DNA of 64,000 bases from Cadophora sp. MPI-SDFR-AT-0126 (taxonomy: Eukaryota; Ascomycota; Leotiomycetes; Helotiales; Ploettnerulaceae): positions 1,674,001 to 1,738,000 of the forward strand of contig JAGMVK010000006.1 of assembly GCA_020747065.1 (NCBI GenBank). Reading direction: 5' to 3'. This document shows positions 1-13,177 of the stretch, in pieces. Positions within the stretch are counted from its first letter, which is position 1; each line of letters starts with the position of its first letter. Below the pieces are notes generated by a model that was given only the letters and a program-made list of their open reading frames with translations, was not told the origin of the DNA and searched no databases. The position numbers and the translations under genes are program-made.

Positions 1-75
1 TTGGTATGGCGTCTATTGGTGGGTAGACAAGAAGGAAGTGGTGAACAGAAGACGCAGAACAGGGACCATGGCGGT

Positions 76-387
76 TTAGTTGCTATACTTAAGAGCGCGA
101 AAATTGTAACAAGCGAATATAGAACCTGGCTTATCAATGCCCATAATGACATACATCATGAGTTGCTTGCAGGCATTCCATGCAGAAATGGTGGCATGCA
201 TTACACGTGATTTTTCAGCTTTCAACCCGGGATCGTCCATTGACACTTCCCCAGACTCGAGTGCCTCAGCGTTGCCAAGGATTAAAGTAACTGGTCGTAA
301 GAAGGATTCAGTCGAACGAACAATGTCAAGGAATGAACTCGGGAAGCTGCAGTTGCCACGTCCCTTGACGATCCGCAAATCAAGCAT
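76..387 (-). CDS. Hypothetical ORF, uncertain
   Basis: An ATG-initiated frame of 103 codons on the minus strand. Amino-acid composition is protein-like (mixed hydrophobic and charged residues, several predicted helical stretches, internal Met), but I do not recognise a family. A possible intron acceptor (ccttgcag) lies just upstream of the ATG at about 400, so this could be the last exon of a larger gene rather than a complete protein. It is divergent from the kinase/vWA gene starting at 771. It may also be a relic or a chance ORF. Confidence 0.3.
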   Translation of the reverse strand: MLDLRIVKGRGNCSFPSSFLDIVRSTESFLRPVTLILGNAEALESGEVSMDDPGLKAEKSRVMHATISAWNACKQLMMYVIMGIDKPGSIFACYNFRALKYSN

Positions 388-770
388 CAGCTACTGCAAG
401 GTTGATAGGCGGGAAGTCAACCCACTGAGGCTGGAACCTTAAGTCCTCATAGGACATGCGACTAATCTTCTTCTGCTTCTTCCCGTCCCCGTCCCTGCCC
501 TCCTCTGTTCCCCTCTATGACTAAGCCAATTGACAGCGGCGGCTCTGCGTCCAGCCTGGTCTGGCTGGCTGGCGTGAGACCCTTCCTCCTCTATCTCTCG
601 CACATGCAATCGCATTGCATTTCAGAGGCTTAAATCTATCGAATCACTCGGAGACCACGTCTACCCGCCTTGACTGTGTCCGCAACAAATCCAAGTGAAG
701 CAGAACCCAGACGACACGAGACGCCGTACCTCGTTGCGCCCGATTCTGCTGGGGCAACCCCACCACCACG
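388..770. promoter_or_regulatory. 5' flank of kinase/vWA gene
   Basis: Stretch with no supported gene. It is pyrimidine-rich on the plus strand around 470-600 (repeated CTTCT, TCCCC and CCTCT blocks), as in many fungal promoters or 5' leaders. No clear TATA box was seen. Confidence 0.3.
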
Positions 771-3700
771 ATGGCGCAGCACGACGAGCACGCCGAAGTT
801 CAAGCTTTTCATGCTTTCCTCCGAAAGAATATATCCTATGCCGTCGTCGACCCCAATAGCGCCTCCGCACGGCGCGGATTTCAATCCATCAGGGCGATCC
901 GGGAATATTTTGAACAAAATGGGAGCGCAAGGCTGAGGGAGCTCCTGTCAGGAGTGTGGTATCCAGACGAGCCACTTGTCGACCCAGACGACATCTTGCA
1001 GAACTACATCGCTGTATTCTGTATCTTAGTCGAGCTTGGGAAGGGGACGTTCATAGACCACTTCTCCTCTAGGGATCTCAGCGATCTGAGGCTTCCATTC
1101 GATCCAGGTCAATCCCCACCCACGCATTTTCCGACCCTTTCGGATGATCCAAATTTCTTCCACACCTTCTGCAACATGCAATGGAAGTATTGTGCGCCAG
1201 AATTCAAGTATCCGATGATGAACATCCATTTCGAGGACCAACGTATACTGCCAATTGTTAGCAAAGAGCTCATCGCGGGCGGTGGAAGCGCGTTACTATA
1301 CAGAGTCAGGCTGCATGCTATGTACAACCGACTTGATCCACGGAAGCCAGTAAGCAGTTTCGATGTTGAAATATGAACAATCAGACCACATCCATCTAAG
1401 GGAAGGAGTTAGATTAGAGTTAAGCTAACGACGGGTCCCCAGACTTCAAGCGAGCCACGAGCTAATACCTACGCTCTAAAGACGTATACTGCCCCAGACG
1501 CCGCAGTATATTACAAGAACGAAGTAAATGCTTTCAGAAGACTCAAGCGATCACAAACACCAAGCCTGATCGGGTTCTATGGGAGCTTTATTCAAGGGCA
1601 CACCTTCAACATCATCCTCGAATACGCAGACCAGGGCACGCTAGAACACTATTTTTCGGACACTAGCCCTCCGTCCAGAGGCGTGGATATAATAAACTTC
1701 TGGGAAAGTCTGTTTCGGACTATCTGGGGCCTGAAATGCATTCATGAGGTCGATGGTAGAGGCGCCAGTGATGGCCCACAAATATTGCATGGGTAAGGTT
1801 GACGCGATCCTCCTTGTATCTTCAATTGGAACGGCCAGATTTGCTAACGGTCGCAGTTTCCATCAGGACATCAAGCCTGCCAACTTCCTCGTTTGCAGCA
1901 ATGGAGAAGCCTCGAAATATAGTTGGCAATTCAAGCTTGCCGATTTGGGGTTGAGTCACTTTAACAAAATTGCTGAGGGACTTGGAGTTGCTATCGCCAA
2001 TGATGCTCAAGGCACTCGCACATACGGTCGGTTCCCCAACTTGAGCATCGGCATAAGCTAACAAAATCTGAAGGGGCCCCCGAATGCTATCGGGGTGACG
2101 ACTTTACTGACCGAGGAATCATTAAGATTGAGCAACGCGTTGATATCTGGTCTCTTGGGTGCATATTCAGCGAGGCTGCAATATGGATCGCTCATGGGTA
2201 CAATGGCCTAGAGGACTATCGTAGAAGTCGAAGACTCGCCACCAATCATATTGATGGGTTTAGGGAAAGCGATTGTTTTCATGATGGCCAGGACGTGCTC
2301 CCAACCGTTCATAGCTGGCATTTGGATGCCCTCCCAGTGCTACGTCAGGCTGATTTTATCACCAAGGACGTCCTCTCCTTGGCCGAACAAGACATGCTAG
2401 TCAAGGCGGAATACCGTGCAACAGCACACCAGCTCTGGGGTAAAGCTGTCAAGATTCTCCAAAGGGCCAACGACCAGTTGGACCAATTAAACCTTGCCCA
2501 CAGCTCGGATATCTCTTCAGGAGACACATCCACGCGAAGTCCGCGTCAAATATCACCAGAGTCGCCCCCAGTGGCCTCCAGCTCCAAATTCAAATCTGGC
2601 GCTGTTGTGGTACAAGGCACCCAGAGAGGTGGAAGAAGTCCGCCTCGCCAACCACCGGAATTACCTCCATCGGGCTCACCTCCTTCTCGACACCAAAGTA
2701 CATTGCAAGGATCAAAGGGGCATAAGCAGAGGAGCTCCGCTCATGGCGAGTCTTCTGGACACTATTCTATGGTTGTGCTTGGTGGTCGCCGAGAGTACAG
2801 TCCCGACAGATTACCAAGTCGGAAATCTACACGAACGACGCAGAGATCTACGTCTGCAGACTTTGATGGCAACGACTGGCAGCGATCTAAAGTATCGTTT
2901 TCTAATCCAGAGAATCACTACAAAAGTCCTCAACAGTCTCCTGATCTTGTTGAAAGCCTTGAGCCGGACGACAATATCTTGGAACTGCAACAACAGCGAC
3001 CGGCTACCACCCCAAGCAGATCGAAAAAAGGCAGCCGGCAGGGATCAAACTACTTTCAAGGAGAGGATAATGAGGAGGAAATGCATCACAGACGGGGTGC
3101 TTTTGGCGGCTCATACGCCCACGCCAATCTTCAGTTTCGGGAGCGAAGAGAGACACAATCATCGACTGCAACTACAGCCACCGAGGACGACCTTTTCACG
3201 CCAGCTCCGATTCCACGGGCTCCAGAACCTATGTCCAAAGCGAAAAGAATGGCTCCGTCTAAAAAGACTTACAAAGCCAAAGGCAAAGAGCCAAAGCAGG
3301 AAAAGCCATCTTTATCGGTCGCTAAAGCTAGCGTTTGGAAGATCCAAAGTCAAGCTCAAAAAACCATAGGATTTGGTACTTCCAAGAAAATTCGACTCGG
3401 TCCCGATCCAGACCCGTTACCTCATGGATATCTTCTAGAGCGCTTAGAGAGGAGAGACCATGTACGTTCAGTGGTTGTAACTTCTGATGTGTGGCTAATT
3501 GAATTGTAGACATTCTTGATCGATAATTCCGAGTCGATGAAAGCCCACTGGGAAGAAGTCACAATTCTGGTTGGCATTCTGGCGTACATGGTCAAACCAT
3601 TCGATGCCAATGGTCTCGAGATGATGTACACGATATCTTCCTCGAAATCGATAACATCGAAGAACTCTTCCAAGCTGGTTACTTCCCTGGAGAAGACCAA

Positions 3701-4306
3701 GCCAGCTGGGATGTCTGACATCAGCATTCGCTTGAACTCGATACTAGAGCAATACAAGTCGAAGATACATGAGGTTTACGGTGCTGGATCCAAGGTTACG
3801 GCAAAAGCACGTAGCGATGTTCGACCGTTAACTCTGTATGTTCTCACGGACGGGGTCTGGCAGCCCAAATGCGACGCAGAGACACCAATCAAAAATCTTG
3901 TCAGGAAGCTTCTTGAATTGAAGGTGTCCCCGAAGCAAGTTGGGGTCCAATTCATCTATTTCGGAAACAACCCTATAGGCAAGGCGCGAGTGACGAAATT
4001 GGATGACAAGATTATCATCGAAGGCTCGGACACTCAATTGTAAGACATTCTTTCCTCGATATCGTGTTTACATCAATAGATTTAAATGGCTAACATATTT
4101 GTCCTTACAGGGACATTGTTGACACGGAGCCCTCGAACGGAAATGTCTGGAAGATGCTCCTTGGTTCCATTGACCCGTATTTTGACAACAGCGACGACGA
4201 CGACGACGACGACGATGATGATGATGAGAATGATTACGATGATGAGGAAAAGCCGCGGCATGATCCCAAGGGTAAAGGGCCGACCAATGGCAATTACCGA
4301 CATTGA
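771..4306 (+). CDS. Protein kinase-like and vWA-domain fusion protein
   Basis: Predicted exons 771-1349, 1443-1792, 1857-2026, 2074-3461, 3510-4039 and 4111-4306 keep one frame of 1070 residues. The N-terminal ~190 residues lead into a kinase domain. It has a Gly-rich segment (IAGGGSALLY), ALK lysine near 206, a possible helix-C Glu near 220, HQD catalytic loop (D314 with K316 and N319), DLG in place of DFG (D339), then APEC and DIWSLG motifs. The middle (about 500-810) is low-complexity Ser/Pro/Arg/Lys-rich linker. A von Willebrand A domain follows from about 830, with an intact DxSxS metal site (DNSES, D834) and a later LTDG aspartate near 943. The C-terminus is a run of Asp residues. This kinase-linker-vWA architecture is known in filamentous fungi but its substrates are not established. 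HQD and DLG are conservative variants, so catalysis is plausible. Introns carry good branch sites (gctaac). Confidence 0.85.
4111..4306 (+). repeat. GAC/GAT triplet repeat encoding poly-Asp
   Basis: Positions about 4192-4225 in the last exon of the kinase/vWA gene are an Asp-codon microsatellite (GAC then GAT runs). It encodes an acidic tail and is likely length-polymorphic. Confidence 0.8.
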
Positions 4307-6012
4307 CGCTTGTTTATATCTCGCAGTTCCTTCGTTTTTCTTCTGCTCTCGCAGAAAAAGTGTTGGTTATTTGATTTCGTTCTGCCTTCTATATGTATAT
4401 ATTTGATACCAAGCGGAGTAAATGCACCGCAAGCGTTGTCTATTTTGTATTGAGATGTAATTCTGGGTATTTGGATGCTACGAAGGTATCCCCGACGTGG
4501 GGTAGGTTGGAGGAAACGGAACAGGATTAGGAAATGGCTCATGGCGTTACGGAACAAGGAGGTCTGGCATCGGTATTAGGCTCGGCAGGTAAAAGCATAT
4601 TTCTACATTCGTGTTTTGATTGCGCAATACTTCTGGTAATGCAGATTAGAAAGGAATCGATATTTATAAATCTTTGTGCTAAGCGGGCACGAGATAGGGT
4701 CGACTCGGGAATTGGAGCTTGGTTCAAGATCCGTTTCATCGACTCAAATAGATGTTTGAATCGGAGTTTTGAATGAGTGATGTGAATCTTACATCCATAT
4801 CTATATATTATGTCTGCTCAAGTCTAAACATGTTCGGCGAATCTTGTTCTGTGGATTCTTCATCCCCACTCAGCTATCTGCACCCCGATTCACAAAACGA
4901 AACAAGCACATTCCCAGCCAGATATCCCTATATATCTCTCCAAATTTGACCTCCCCTTCCCCTTCTTCAAATTCCAGAATCTAGTGATCAACTCAAGCCT
5001 CACCACGCGGACAATCAACATGACATCGTTTCACGCTACATGTGCGCTTCAGAGGCCCTGTCTTGAAAGTCCATTTGCTAGCTACGTCATTGAATAGAAC
5101 ACAAGAGCTCGAGGCAGCGTAACATGAGACTACATGAGACTATAATCTTAGCATTGATTATGTCACATTCTTTTCTCACATTTTCCTTACTCCAGGGGGA
5201 TTATGCGTGTGAAAGTTTGGAGGAGTTTGATTAGACGTGTTTATTATTTTTTTTTTTGGTACGCTGCTAAGTGAGGTTTAGTCAGAGGCACTTGGACTTG
5301 CACAATTCAGAGCTTTGCACAAACACTGTGTATGGGCTATCAGGATGACCATTGTCATTATATAAATATGAGTTGTGACTCCGTGCTCATTCGAACCTGT
5401 CCGAAAACTGCCTGCTTACCACAAAGTTCACTTACATGTCCACCCATCCACACCTCTTAACTCGAACCCAAACATGCAGCTTCACTCGCCTGTCCTATCA
5501 ATTTATCAGATAGATAGCTGAACAGTGGGTTCCTGCATGCACGTTACACGTTCCGTACCCCGTGCATTCGGTTCGGTAGATGACTTCGTGTCACCGTGGC
5601 GTGTTGTTACATACCCGTTTGGTCTCTCGCTTACGGCATCCAAGGCCTCTGCACTGCATGGTGATATTCTGAAAAGAAAGAAAAAAGATAATTTGAGTGA
5701 AAGAGGAGGGTTGCATGGTTGTATGTAGAATGTCATTACGTGAATGAGTGCGATATCTACAAACTATGTTCAGGCAAGTACATCCGATCCTACATTCCGC
5801 GAGACATTAAACACCTCTGTCGCCCCTAAACTTCCAAGTTTTTCTGCAAGTGACAACCTCCGAATACATTCATGGTATGTTTGACGACTGAGATAAGCCG
5901 TCCTCCAGGAGCCCGTTCCTCATGCCCTTTCCATAAGTAGCATTGAACTTCAACAGTCCAGCCAAACTTGGATATACATCTGCACTTCAGCAACTCTTAC
6001 TCGTCCACCCAT
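4307..6012. other. Intergenic, no gene seen
   Basis: Region between the convergent ends of the kinase/vWA gene and the F-box gene. Short frames are scattered on both strands and none looks coding. A TATA-like tatataaatatg lies at about 5359 and a poly-T tract near 5250. No repeat family or RNA gene recognised. Confidence 0.4.
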
Positions 6013-7982
6013 CTAAGTTGTCTCCTGACCCTGTCCCCCCTCACCAAACCCACTCCCCGCATTCGTGCCACTCCCCTCCTCAACCTGCCCATGCACATGT
6101 CCATGCACATGCGTATGCGTATGGAAATGCAGGCCGTGTCCAAGATTATGCCCATGGTTGAGCGGCAACCCAATACTCTGCGCCAGCTGCCCAATAAAAG
6201 CCTGCACCTCCTCGTCATCTTCATCCTCCAACTCCTGCTCGAGTTCCACTTCCCAAAAATTCGACTCTTCGTCCTCAGAAGCCGGCCCGCGTTTCTTGAT
6301 CTGGTCGCTGACTTTGTAAAATGCTGTTGGGCCGGCGGGACCGTGAATGTCGTGGTCTTTGTCGAACCAGTGGCCGAGGACGCCGCGGGCGGATTGGATC
6401 CCGCCGATTTGGATGCCTTCACTGCGCCAGCGTTCTTCGCTGATGTGGTGTCAGTATGGGTATTGCTTCTGAAATTCCGGAGAAGAAAAAGCTAGAAGGA
6501 AATTTGATTCCAGAGATCCCATAACTTACCCATTATACACACTAATACTCTGCCACCTCACCTCACCCTCCTTCGTCATCCTGACATTGCCCCTGATATT
6601 CGAATTCGCGTTCGCGTCCCACGCAGAATGCAGACTGCGGCTCACGCCCTCGAAATGCACAACGGGATGTTCTTGGCCATCGTCTGGTCCGGGTGGCTCG
6701 CTGTGCGTTACTCGCAATTCCATGGTTATGAGGCGGATGGCTTCGGTTGTTTGGAGAGCTGGACGGGGAGTACCGGCTGGCATGGTGGGGGATGTGAAGT
6801 TGTATGCGAAGAGGTCGTGGAAATCTAAGAAGCAAACGACCTATTATCAAATGTCAGTACTTCTGTTCTTAGATTCCTCGGTAATTTCCTGGGACAAATT
6901 TGTGCATCAGAAACACTCACTCTCATCCACGTCCCCGTAATGTTATACGGATCCTCCACAACCTCTCCTCCCTCCCCGTCCCCCTCATCTTCATCTCCAT
7001 CCTCGACCTCCGTGACCTCCTCATCACTATCCTCTCCCGCAATATCCACACTCCTATAACTATACGGCTGCGCCCCCCTCCACCCCTCCTTCCAAATCAG
7101 TCCCCTCGGCAACATCTGCTCCCCAATACTCGCCCTAAAACTCTCCACATTATGGCCCAGCACCAACATAACCGCCTCCAACTTCTCCCAATCCGCGGTC
7201 GCCTGCCCGTCACCCATATACGGGCCCCACAGCGTCCCTTCCGTGTAGTTCCGCAAATCATACACCATGGATACGGCGTACGGGTAGGGAGTATTGTAAT
7301 GTGCGCGTCGGGGTAGCAGCATAGGTTTCCCGTAAAGGACGTGTAGCTTTGCGGAGGCTTGGCGGAGGGAGAGAGCGGGGAGAGGAGGGTGCGAGTGGGT
7401 TGCTGCGGGGGGGGAGAGGGAGGCGCGGTTGTAGGTTACGGATTGGGAGAGGAAGGCTTCGAGGTTGGCGGTTGAGGAGCGGGAGGAGCTGATGTAGGAC
7501 TTGAGGAGGGTGATGTTGGAGGAGGAGGGGGCGCCGCTGGCGGTGCGGAGGAGGGTGGTGGTAAAATCTGCTATGAAGGGGAGGTGGGTGGCCTGAGAGG
7601 AAATTAGAAGTTAGTCGGGACACAATAATGACGTCGGGATATGTTGATTTTTTGGAAGACATACTTTCTCTGATGCGGACGCAGGACTGTTGAGGATGTA
7701 TCTATATCGTACTAAGTCTTTCATTCGTTTTTCGTAATCGATTTCTCCCAGCTGATCTGGGGGTGGTTTATCCTATTACCATCAGTATCAAAAATTTCGA
7801 CACCGGGCCAGGAAGGCACATACGAGTATGTGGCAGTACACGGCTTTGTATAATTGGCCATCGCTTGCGATATTAGTATTCAAAAACTTGCAGCTGCGCG
7901 ATAGATGCGCGAGATCAACTGGATCGACATGTTTGAAGACGTGGTGGAGGATCTCGTTCGGGAGTGCAATCAAGTTCGTCAT
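6013..7982 (-). CDS. F-box protein
   Basis: Predicted exons on the minus strand: 7982-7824, 7772-7665, 7592-6921, 6840-6530 and 6439-6013, giving 558 residues in one frame. The extreme N-terminus is a canonical F-box (LPNEILHHVFKHVDPVDLAHL followed by SRSCKFLN), which normally binds Skp1 in an SCF ubiquitin ligase. The remainder has no recognisable substrate-binding repeats. It contains an acidic segment (EDGDEDEGDGEG, about residues 290-300) and a His-rich tail (HTHTHVHGHVHG). I chose the ATG at 7982 because it places the F-box at the N-terminus. An in-frame extension of 15 codons (to 8027) lacks support. A TATA-like element is present at about 8064-8079. The substrate is unknown. Confidence 0.8.
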
Positions 7983-9806
7983 TGTGGGCGGGGAAGCATC
8001 GAATGTCAAGCAAAAGTAGAATACCAATGCAAGTAGTGAACCAGATCGTGATTCAAATGCAGCTGATATATAAATAGTAGATGGATAATAGACTGGATAT
8101 TAGGGTATGCACGTTGTGTAGGTAGGTTTGTGTGGAAGTGAGAGATGCGACGCCCGGAAAGTCGAAGGATGTCGTTGTGGATGACCGAGCAAGCGTCAAC
8201 ATCACATCACATCACATATCACTTCACCTCGCTTCAGATCAGATGGAGCTTAAGTCCGGGCAGGGATTGGGTTGAGTAAGTGGGGGGACCACCGGCTTTC
8301 GGAGCGGGGTAGTCATTGGATTTGAAAAGCCTTGGCATTAACATTGACACCGTCTATCAGTAAGGCTTAGGTACTTGCAGTACTTAGCAGACCTAAGACG
8401 AATGGGTCCTGATGTTGAATGGATAGACTGGATTCTGCTGGTTATAGTCAGCTTGATATACTCGAAAGGCATCGTCCGGCTGGTGCATAATCGGAAGAGA
8501 GTGCTGCAACCTCGATTCGACTGGTACAACAGGGACAACAAACTATCGATTTGAATGGCCGTCTCCGTGTTTCGCAGCCCGAATAGTTTCTAATCAAGCA
8601 CCTCAAGCAATAAATAGGTACGGGCCGTAAGAATCGCAGACAATTATAGAACTCTGATCATCTTATCATATCACTTCCTTTACGGTAGCGAGCAATGGAT
8701 CCTTATTCAGGGCACAGAACGTGGTGCAGGGTTCGATCAACCAATAGATAGCATTCGTGCATTTGATGGGTTCGGTTGAGCCCCTTTTGATGCGAGGCGA
8801 GACTTCGGTATAGTTTGTTTTGTTCTGTTTATATTTACGTCTGTGTCTGGATGTTTGGAAATGTCTTGAATTTGCCTGGGATGCTATTTAAATCGTAGGG
8901 TTCAGGTGGACGTGGCTGGGAGGTACGGAATGCGCGATCGCGGATCCTGCCCGAAACATGTTCGAGTCTTCTCCTGTTCTCGAGTCCTAAATGTCTCTCA
9001 TTTCGAGTCCAGGATGTCATGTCTCGGGACTTGAAAGTTTACGCCCTTTGTGAACCTTGGTTGACCAATGCGGCTATTGTTTCCTCAATCACAAGTCAAA
9101 GCTCGAGATCATAAGATGAAACATGATGTTTTCTGTCAAATCCATGCTCTGAATTAAGTAGTTTGTGTACCTTATGTACCTGTCCCCAATGTGCCATGCT
9201 AGTCTCAGAGGAGCCTCCCTCTCTGTACACAGCCAACACCTAGCAAGTGTGAACCTCCTGCATACAAAAGCGTAGCCACCGGCCATGTTACGTCAGGGCC
9301 AAACAGTCCGGCATGAAGCCACCTAGCAAGCAAAGCTGCCTCCCTCAAGTAAAATCAATGCAAGCGAGAAAAAACGAAAAGAGAACAAGCCGATTGCGAA
9401 GCGAAGAAAAAACAAAGCAAAAAACTCCACCAAACACCTATGTTCTGCCGTGAGGCGTGTCCTATCTAGTTCTTTTACTCCTTGATGTCCCCGTTTCCAT
9501 CCAGAGCCAGTGCCGTGCGATTCCAGTAGCAAATAAAATCACAAACGAGAATAAGAAAATAAGAGTACAGGCCAGCCCGACTCCAATTACAATGTCCCTG
9601 GCTTGTCGAGCACCTTGAAATGCGAAATTGTCCATATTCCATGACTTTTTTTTTTCAGGAATCAGAAAATATCCTAGTGTCCAGAAGAGACCAAGATATT
9701 GTGAAACTCCCCGCCCGGCGTGGCTTGTTCCCAAGATAGCACCATGAAAGTCATTTCCATGGCCGATATCGTGAGACTGCCAGAGAACATTCTCTGCTCG
9801 TTGTTA
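7983..9806. other. Intergenic between F-box and Zn2Cys6 genes
   Basis: It contains the F-box gene promoter (TATTTATATA on the minus strand near 8070) and a pentanucleotide ATCAC repeat at about 8200-8222. A 57-codon minus-strand frame starting at 9635 encodes one hydrophobic helix, but has no other support. Nothing else recognised. Confidence 0.35.
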
Positions 9807-11015
9807 TTATTTTGCCTTCCGATCTAATCGACCCAACATTCCCCTATCGATTTCTGTATCCGGTCGTCGCTCCATGATATTTCCTAAGCTCATCGGATCG
9901 CTTCTTGATCCTTCACCAGGGCTTGAACGTGGGGGAGGTGTTCGTGACATGGAGGGAAGTCCGGACTGTTGTGGCGGTTGGAGACCCGATTGTGAGGAGG
10001 TGGACGACCCGGGAGAGTAATTTGCCGCCGTTGTTCCTGTTGGTGTGACAGGAGGCAGGCGCAAGTCGTCCTCAACAGCTTGACGACGATTGGCGCTGTC
10101 GGCGCGGGGATATGGTTGACCTGGGATTGGAGGGGGGAGGATAGATGGATGAGGATCTTGTTGTGGGCGCTTTCGAGATTGGTCGTGTGGAGGCTGGGAG
10201 TTACGGTCCTCAGAGAAAGACCCGTAAGAACCAGTTGGCGAAGGAGCGGGGTATTCGTAAGGAGAGCTTTGCTGTGGAGGAATAGGGCCTAAAGGCTGGC
10301 CATGCGCCCCGAACAGCTGAGTTCCTTGCGGGTACATCATCGGTCGGGGCCTTCCATCGGGTCCAACACCCATATTCCGCATACCGGGATACACAGCATG
10401 AGCTGGAACGAAAGCTTGAGCCTGTGAGGACACGGGGGTGAAGATACATTCTTGTTGGAAACGTTGGCAATTTGAGCAACGGCCCTCGGGATTCTGGTCG
10501 AAGCCTGAGCAACGAATCTGGAAATGTCAGTCCCGCCTGGTATACAGATAGGGGCCAGAGAAATGTGATGAGGCGTATTATGGAAGATTGCGATTCAAGG
10601 ATAATGCACACAAAATGGACAGAATGACAGATGATAATAAGCTTACCTTTCTTCTCCTGCAATATCTGCATGCGATCGCCGTTCTCTGCCTTGGAGCAGA
10701 TTGGGTAAATGCCATGTTTTGCGCACCGCCTCTGCTGTAATCCTGCTGATAACCTCTGTCATCTCTGTATTGTCCGGGAGGAGCTCGGTAGGGGTCTTGC
10801 TGGTATCCACGAGGATCGGCAGGATATCCATTGGGGGGAGGTGCACCATAGTGGTCGTAGGTAGAGATAGAGGGAAGGTTCACGCCGCCTCCGCTTGAAG
10901 CACCTCGTTGATGATATGCCCCTCTTGCGCGTTCATCTTCTTCGCCTGGAGGAGGTGGATATTGCGATTCCTGCTCTCGAGGCGGTGGATAACCGCTCTG
11001 ATCTTGGTACGACAT
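9807..11015 (-). CDS. Zn2Cys6 (C6) zinc cluster protein
   Basis: Predicted exons 11015-10647 and 10517-9807 encode 359 residues. A Gly/Pro/Tyr/Gln-rich N-terminus (about 1-110) leads into a fungal binuclear zinc cluster at about residues 116-147. Spacing is CX2CX6CX10CX2CX6C: CRYCRRRK, then IRC, then RC-SNC-QRFQQEC. The 129-bp intron splits the cluster right after CRYCRRRK. The C-terminal half is disordered, Pro/Ser/Gln-rich, and ends in a charged DTEIDRGMLGRLDRK segment. No fungal-specific TF middle homology domain is present, so the protein is short for this class. It is a likely DNA-binding regulator, target unknown. The start at 11015 is chosen because the MSYQDQ leader is followed by continuous frame. 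The frame extends upstream without an obvious better ATG. Confidence 0.85.
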
Positions 11016-13133
11016 CTCGGAATGATAGATCGCCACGGTGACGGTTTGCGAGGATCTGTGAGTTCGAGTTGGACGGGATGGCTTTGAAGAGAGATGACCG
11101 CTCTTCAAAGTCAGATTGGAAAGATGAGGGACGACGACGAGCTCGAAACTCGAGGTGCGGTTGAATATGTATGCGGGTAAAGAGTAGGACAGTAGGGGTG
11201 AGAGTCAAGGTGTAGCAGTGGGGGGGACAGTCCGACGAATGCAGTGCGCCTGAGTAAGACTTGCTTGGTTGGTGGTCCGCCGAGGGGATTTGGTGTTCGG
11301 ACGGCGCGTTTTGTTCTCTAGAAGCCACTGGGTAGCGCGAGTCCGGCTGCCGCACTGGGGTTAATTAAAGAATAATCTGACGAAGGGCCGTGTCGTGCCT
11401 TCCTTCCCTTTCCCGCGGTCGCAGTTAAGGTTGCAGGGAGAATATGCAGAGTAGAGCAGGAGGCGCAGAGGGGACCAGAACCAAAGCTACACGACAGTGA
11501 TGGCGGCCTGGATGCTGGGAGAGTCCGACTATTCTGACGATCTCGTTTAAATGATTTTGTTCTTGGTTCTCGTAGACTCGGTCGAATTCTGGCTTCTCGA
11601 ATGGAAGAAGAAAAGAACGAATTCACTGATTCGAGCAGACCGATGTTGCGGTGAAAGCGGCAACGATAATTAAATCGGCTTAATGGATTGCAGAAGGCTT
11701 GACCTATTCACAGATGTCAGAATAAACTTTGGTGGCGATCGTGTTAGGTAGGGTCTAACCACCATGCAACCAGAGCAGCAGCAGTAATGTACGACGTGCA
11801 CGACTTCAAGAAAAGAGGTCACAGTCACAACAGTAGATAGTTGTTCTTGTGCTACGCTGGCGGTGCAGTGGGTTGGGGCAACGTACCTCACTCAGTCGTT
11901 GGTGGGGGCTTGGGCTGGACTCGACTTGACTTTGCCCCTCCTTGATCCGTGAAGGGATTTCTTAGCGGGGTACTCGGGACCAGTGCAATGGCGAATGGCA
12001 GTTCAGTACCAGTTTTTCGGTCCCAAACTTTCAGCAGTACGGGCCAGAAATAGCTAGGGGCTGTAATTGAGCGGTTCACACCTGTCCAAGTGGTGTTTTG
12101 GTGCGAAATTTGCAGTCCAATCACTCCTGGCTTCTCTAGAATCTCGGTGGCGTCCTTCGGAGTTCTCCTTGTTTACAATTCCCCTGACCTTGGAAGCAAT
12201 CAATCAAATGAATGTTGGTATGTTTTCGTCCTTGTATTTCCTTGCGCAAGTGTAGTGTCGCAACCCACAAGTCAAATTCTGGCGTGCGATGTCACTGTCG
12301 CAAGCGCGCAAATTCGTTCAGCCGTAGTTCGGCCAGACGTCCAATCCTTCCAATTGTCTAATATTTCTTGTCGCACAGAAATAGAGACCCAGGTGTAGTG
12401 GAATATTGCAATCGCAGCAATGGTCGATTCTGTGATTCTTGGGACAGATTCCAAACAAACGACTAGGCGGTCTCTTTTCTGCGACCCAAGAGGCGAGCTG
12501 CGGGTGATGTGCTGCGGTGCGGTAAGATGCGATGCGGGCGCTTTTTCACGGTGGAGCTGGGAACGAATGAGAACAACCAGCAAGCCGGCCAATTCGATCG
12601 ATGGGTGGGATTCGCGATCGGGTGGGGGACAGAATGCGCAGGGCCGATTCTTGTCTTGGTAGAAACTCGAGGACGATATGGTGGAGGAGCAGAGGAGGAG
12701 GTGGTGGTGTTTAGTTGAAGGTTAAGTTTGAGGTTGAGGGATGACGAGAGAGTGAAATGCGATGTGATGACGGATGGATGGGCGAAAGAAAAAGGTGTGT
12801 GAGTGATGTGATGTGATGAGACTTGGGATTTGGGGTCGATTTGGTTTTGTGAGATGGTACGGGAAGTAAGGCAGGGGAGCGCAGGGTATTCCTCACTTCT
12901 TCAGGGGGGGTGTGGAGGGATTAGGGGTGGTCCGAAACTCGGTGTGGACTGCGGGAATCTGACACGGGTGCGTTTATTCTTCTTGGTGGATGCTGCTTGC
13001 TTGCTCGCCTGCTGCTTGATGCTGCTGCAGCGATGTGTGGTGCTATGCTGTTGTCTCTGGATCCCCTGCGCCTCGGGTTCCTTGCTTATTCTAAAAGTCT
13101 TCAACGGGACAGGGCAGGGTACGAAGGGTCGGT

Positions 13134-13177
13134 TGGTAGGGTAGGATAGGGTTGGTAGGGTCGGTAGGTAGGGTATG
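13134..13177 (+). repeat. GGTAGGG-type repeat
   Basis: Imperfect GGTAGGG/GGATAGGG units with at least four GGG runs separated by 6-10 nt. This is a possible G-quadruplex-forming tract in the gene-poor interval. Confidence 0.5.

Noticed and set aside
2494..3369. 291-codon frame inside the kinase/vWA gene
   Set aside because: Shadow in another frame of the long linker exon, whose own frame is supported by flanking domains.
8725..8745. GGTTCGATC string resembling a tRNA B box
   Set aside because: No A box or cloverleaf could be built around it.
9462..9635. 57-codon minus-strand frame with one hydrophobic helix
   Set aside because: Short, beside the 3' end of the Zn2Cys6 gene, without other support.
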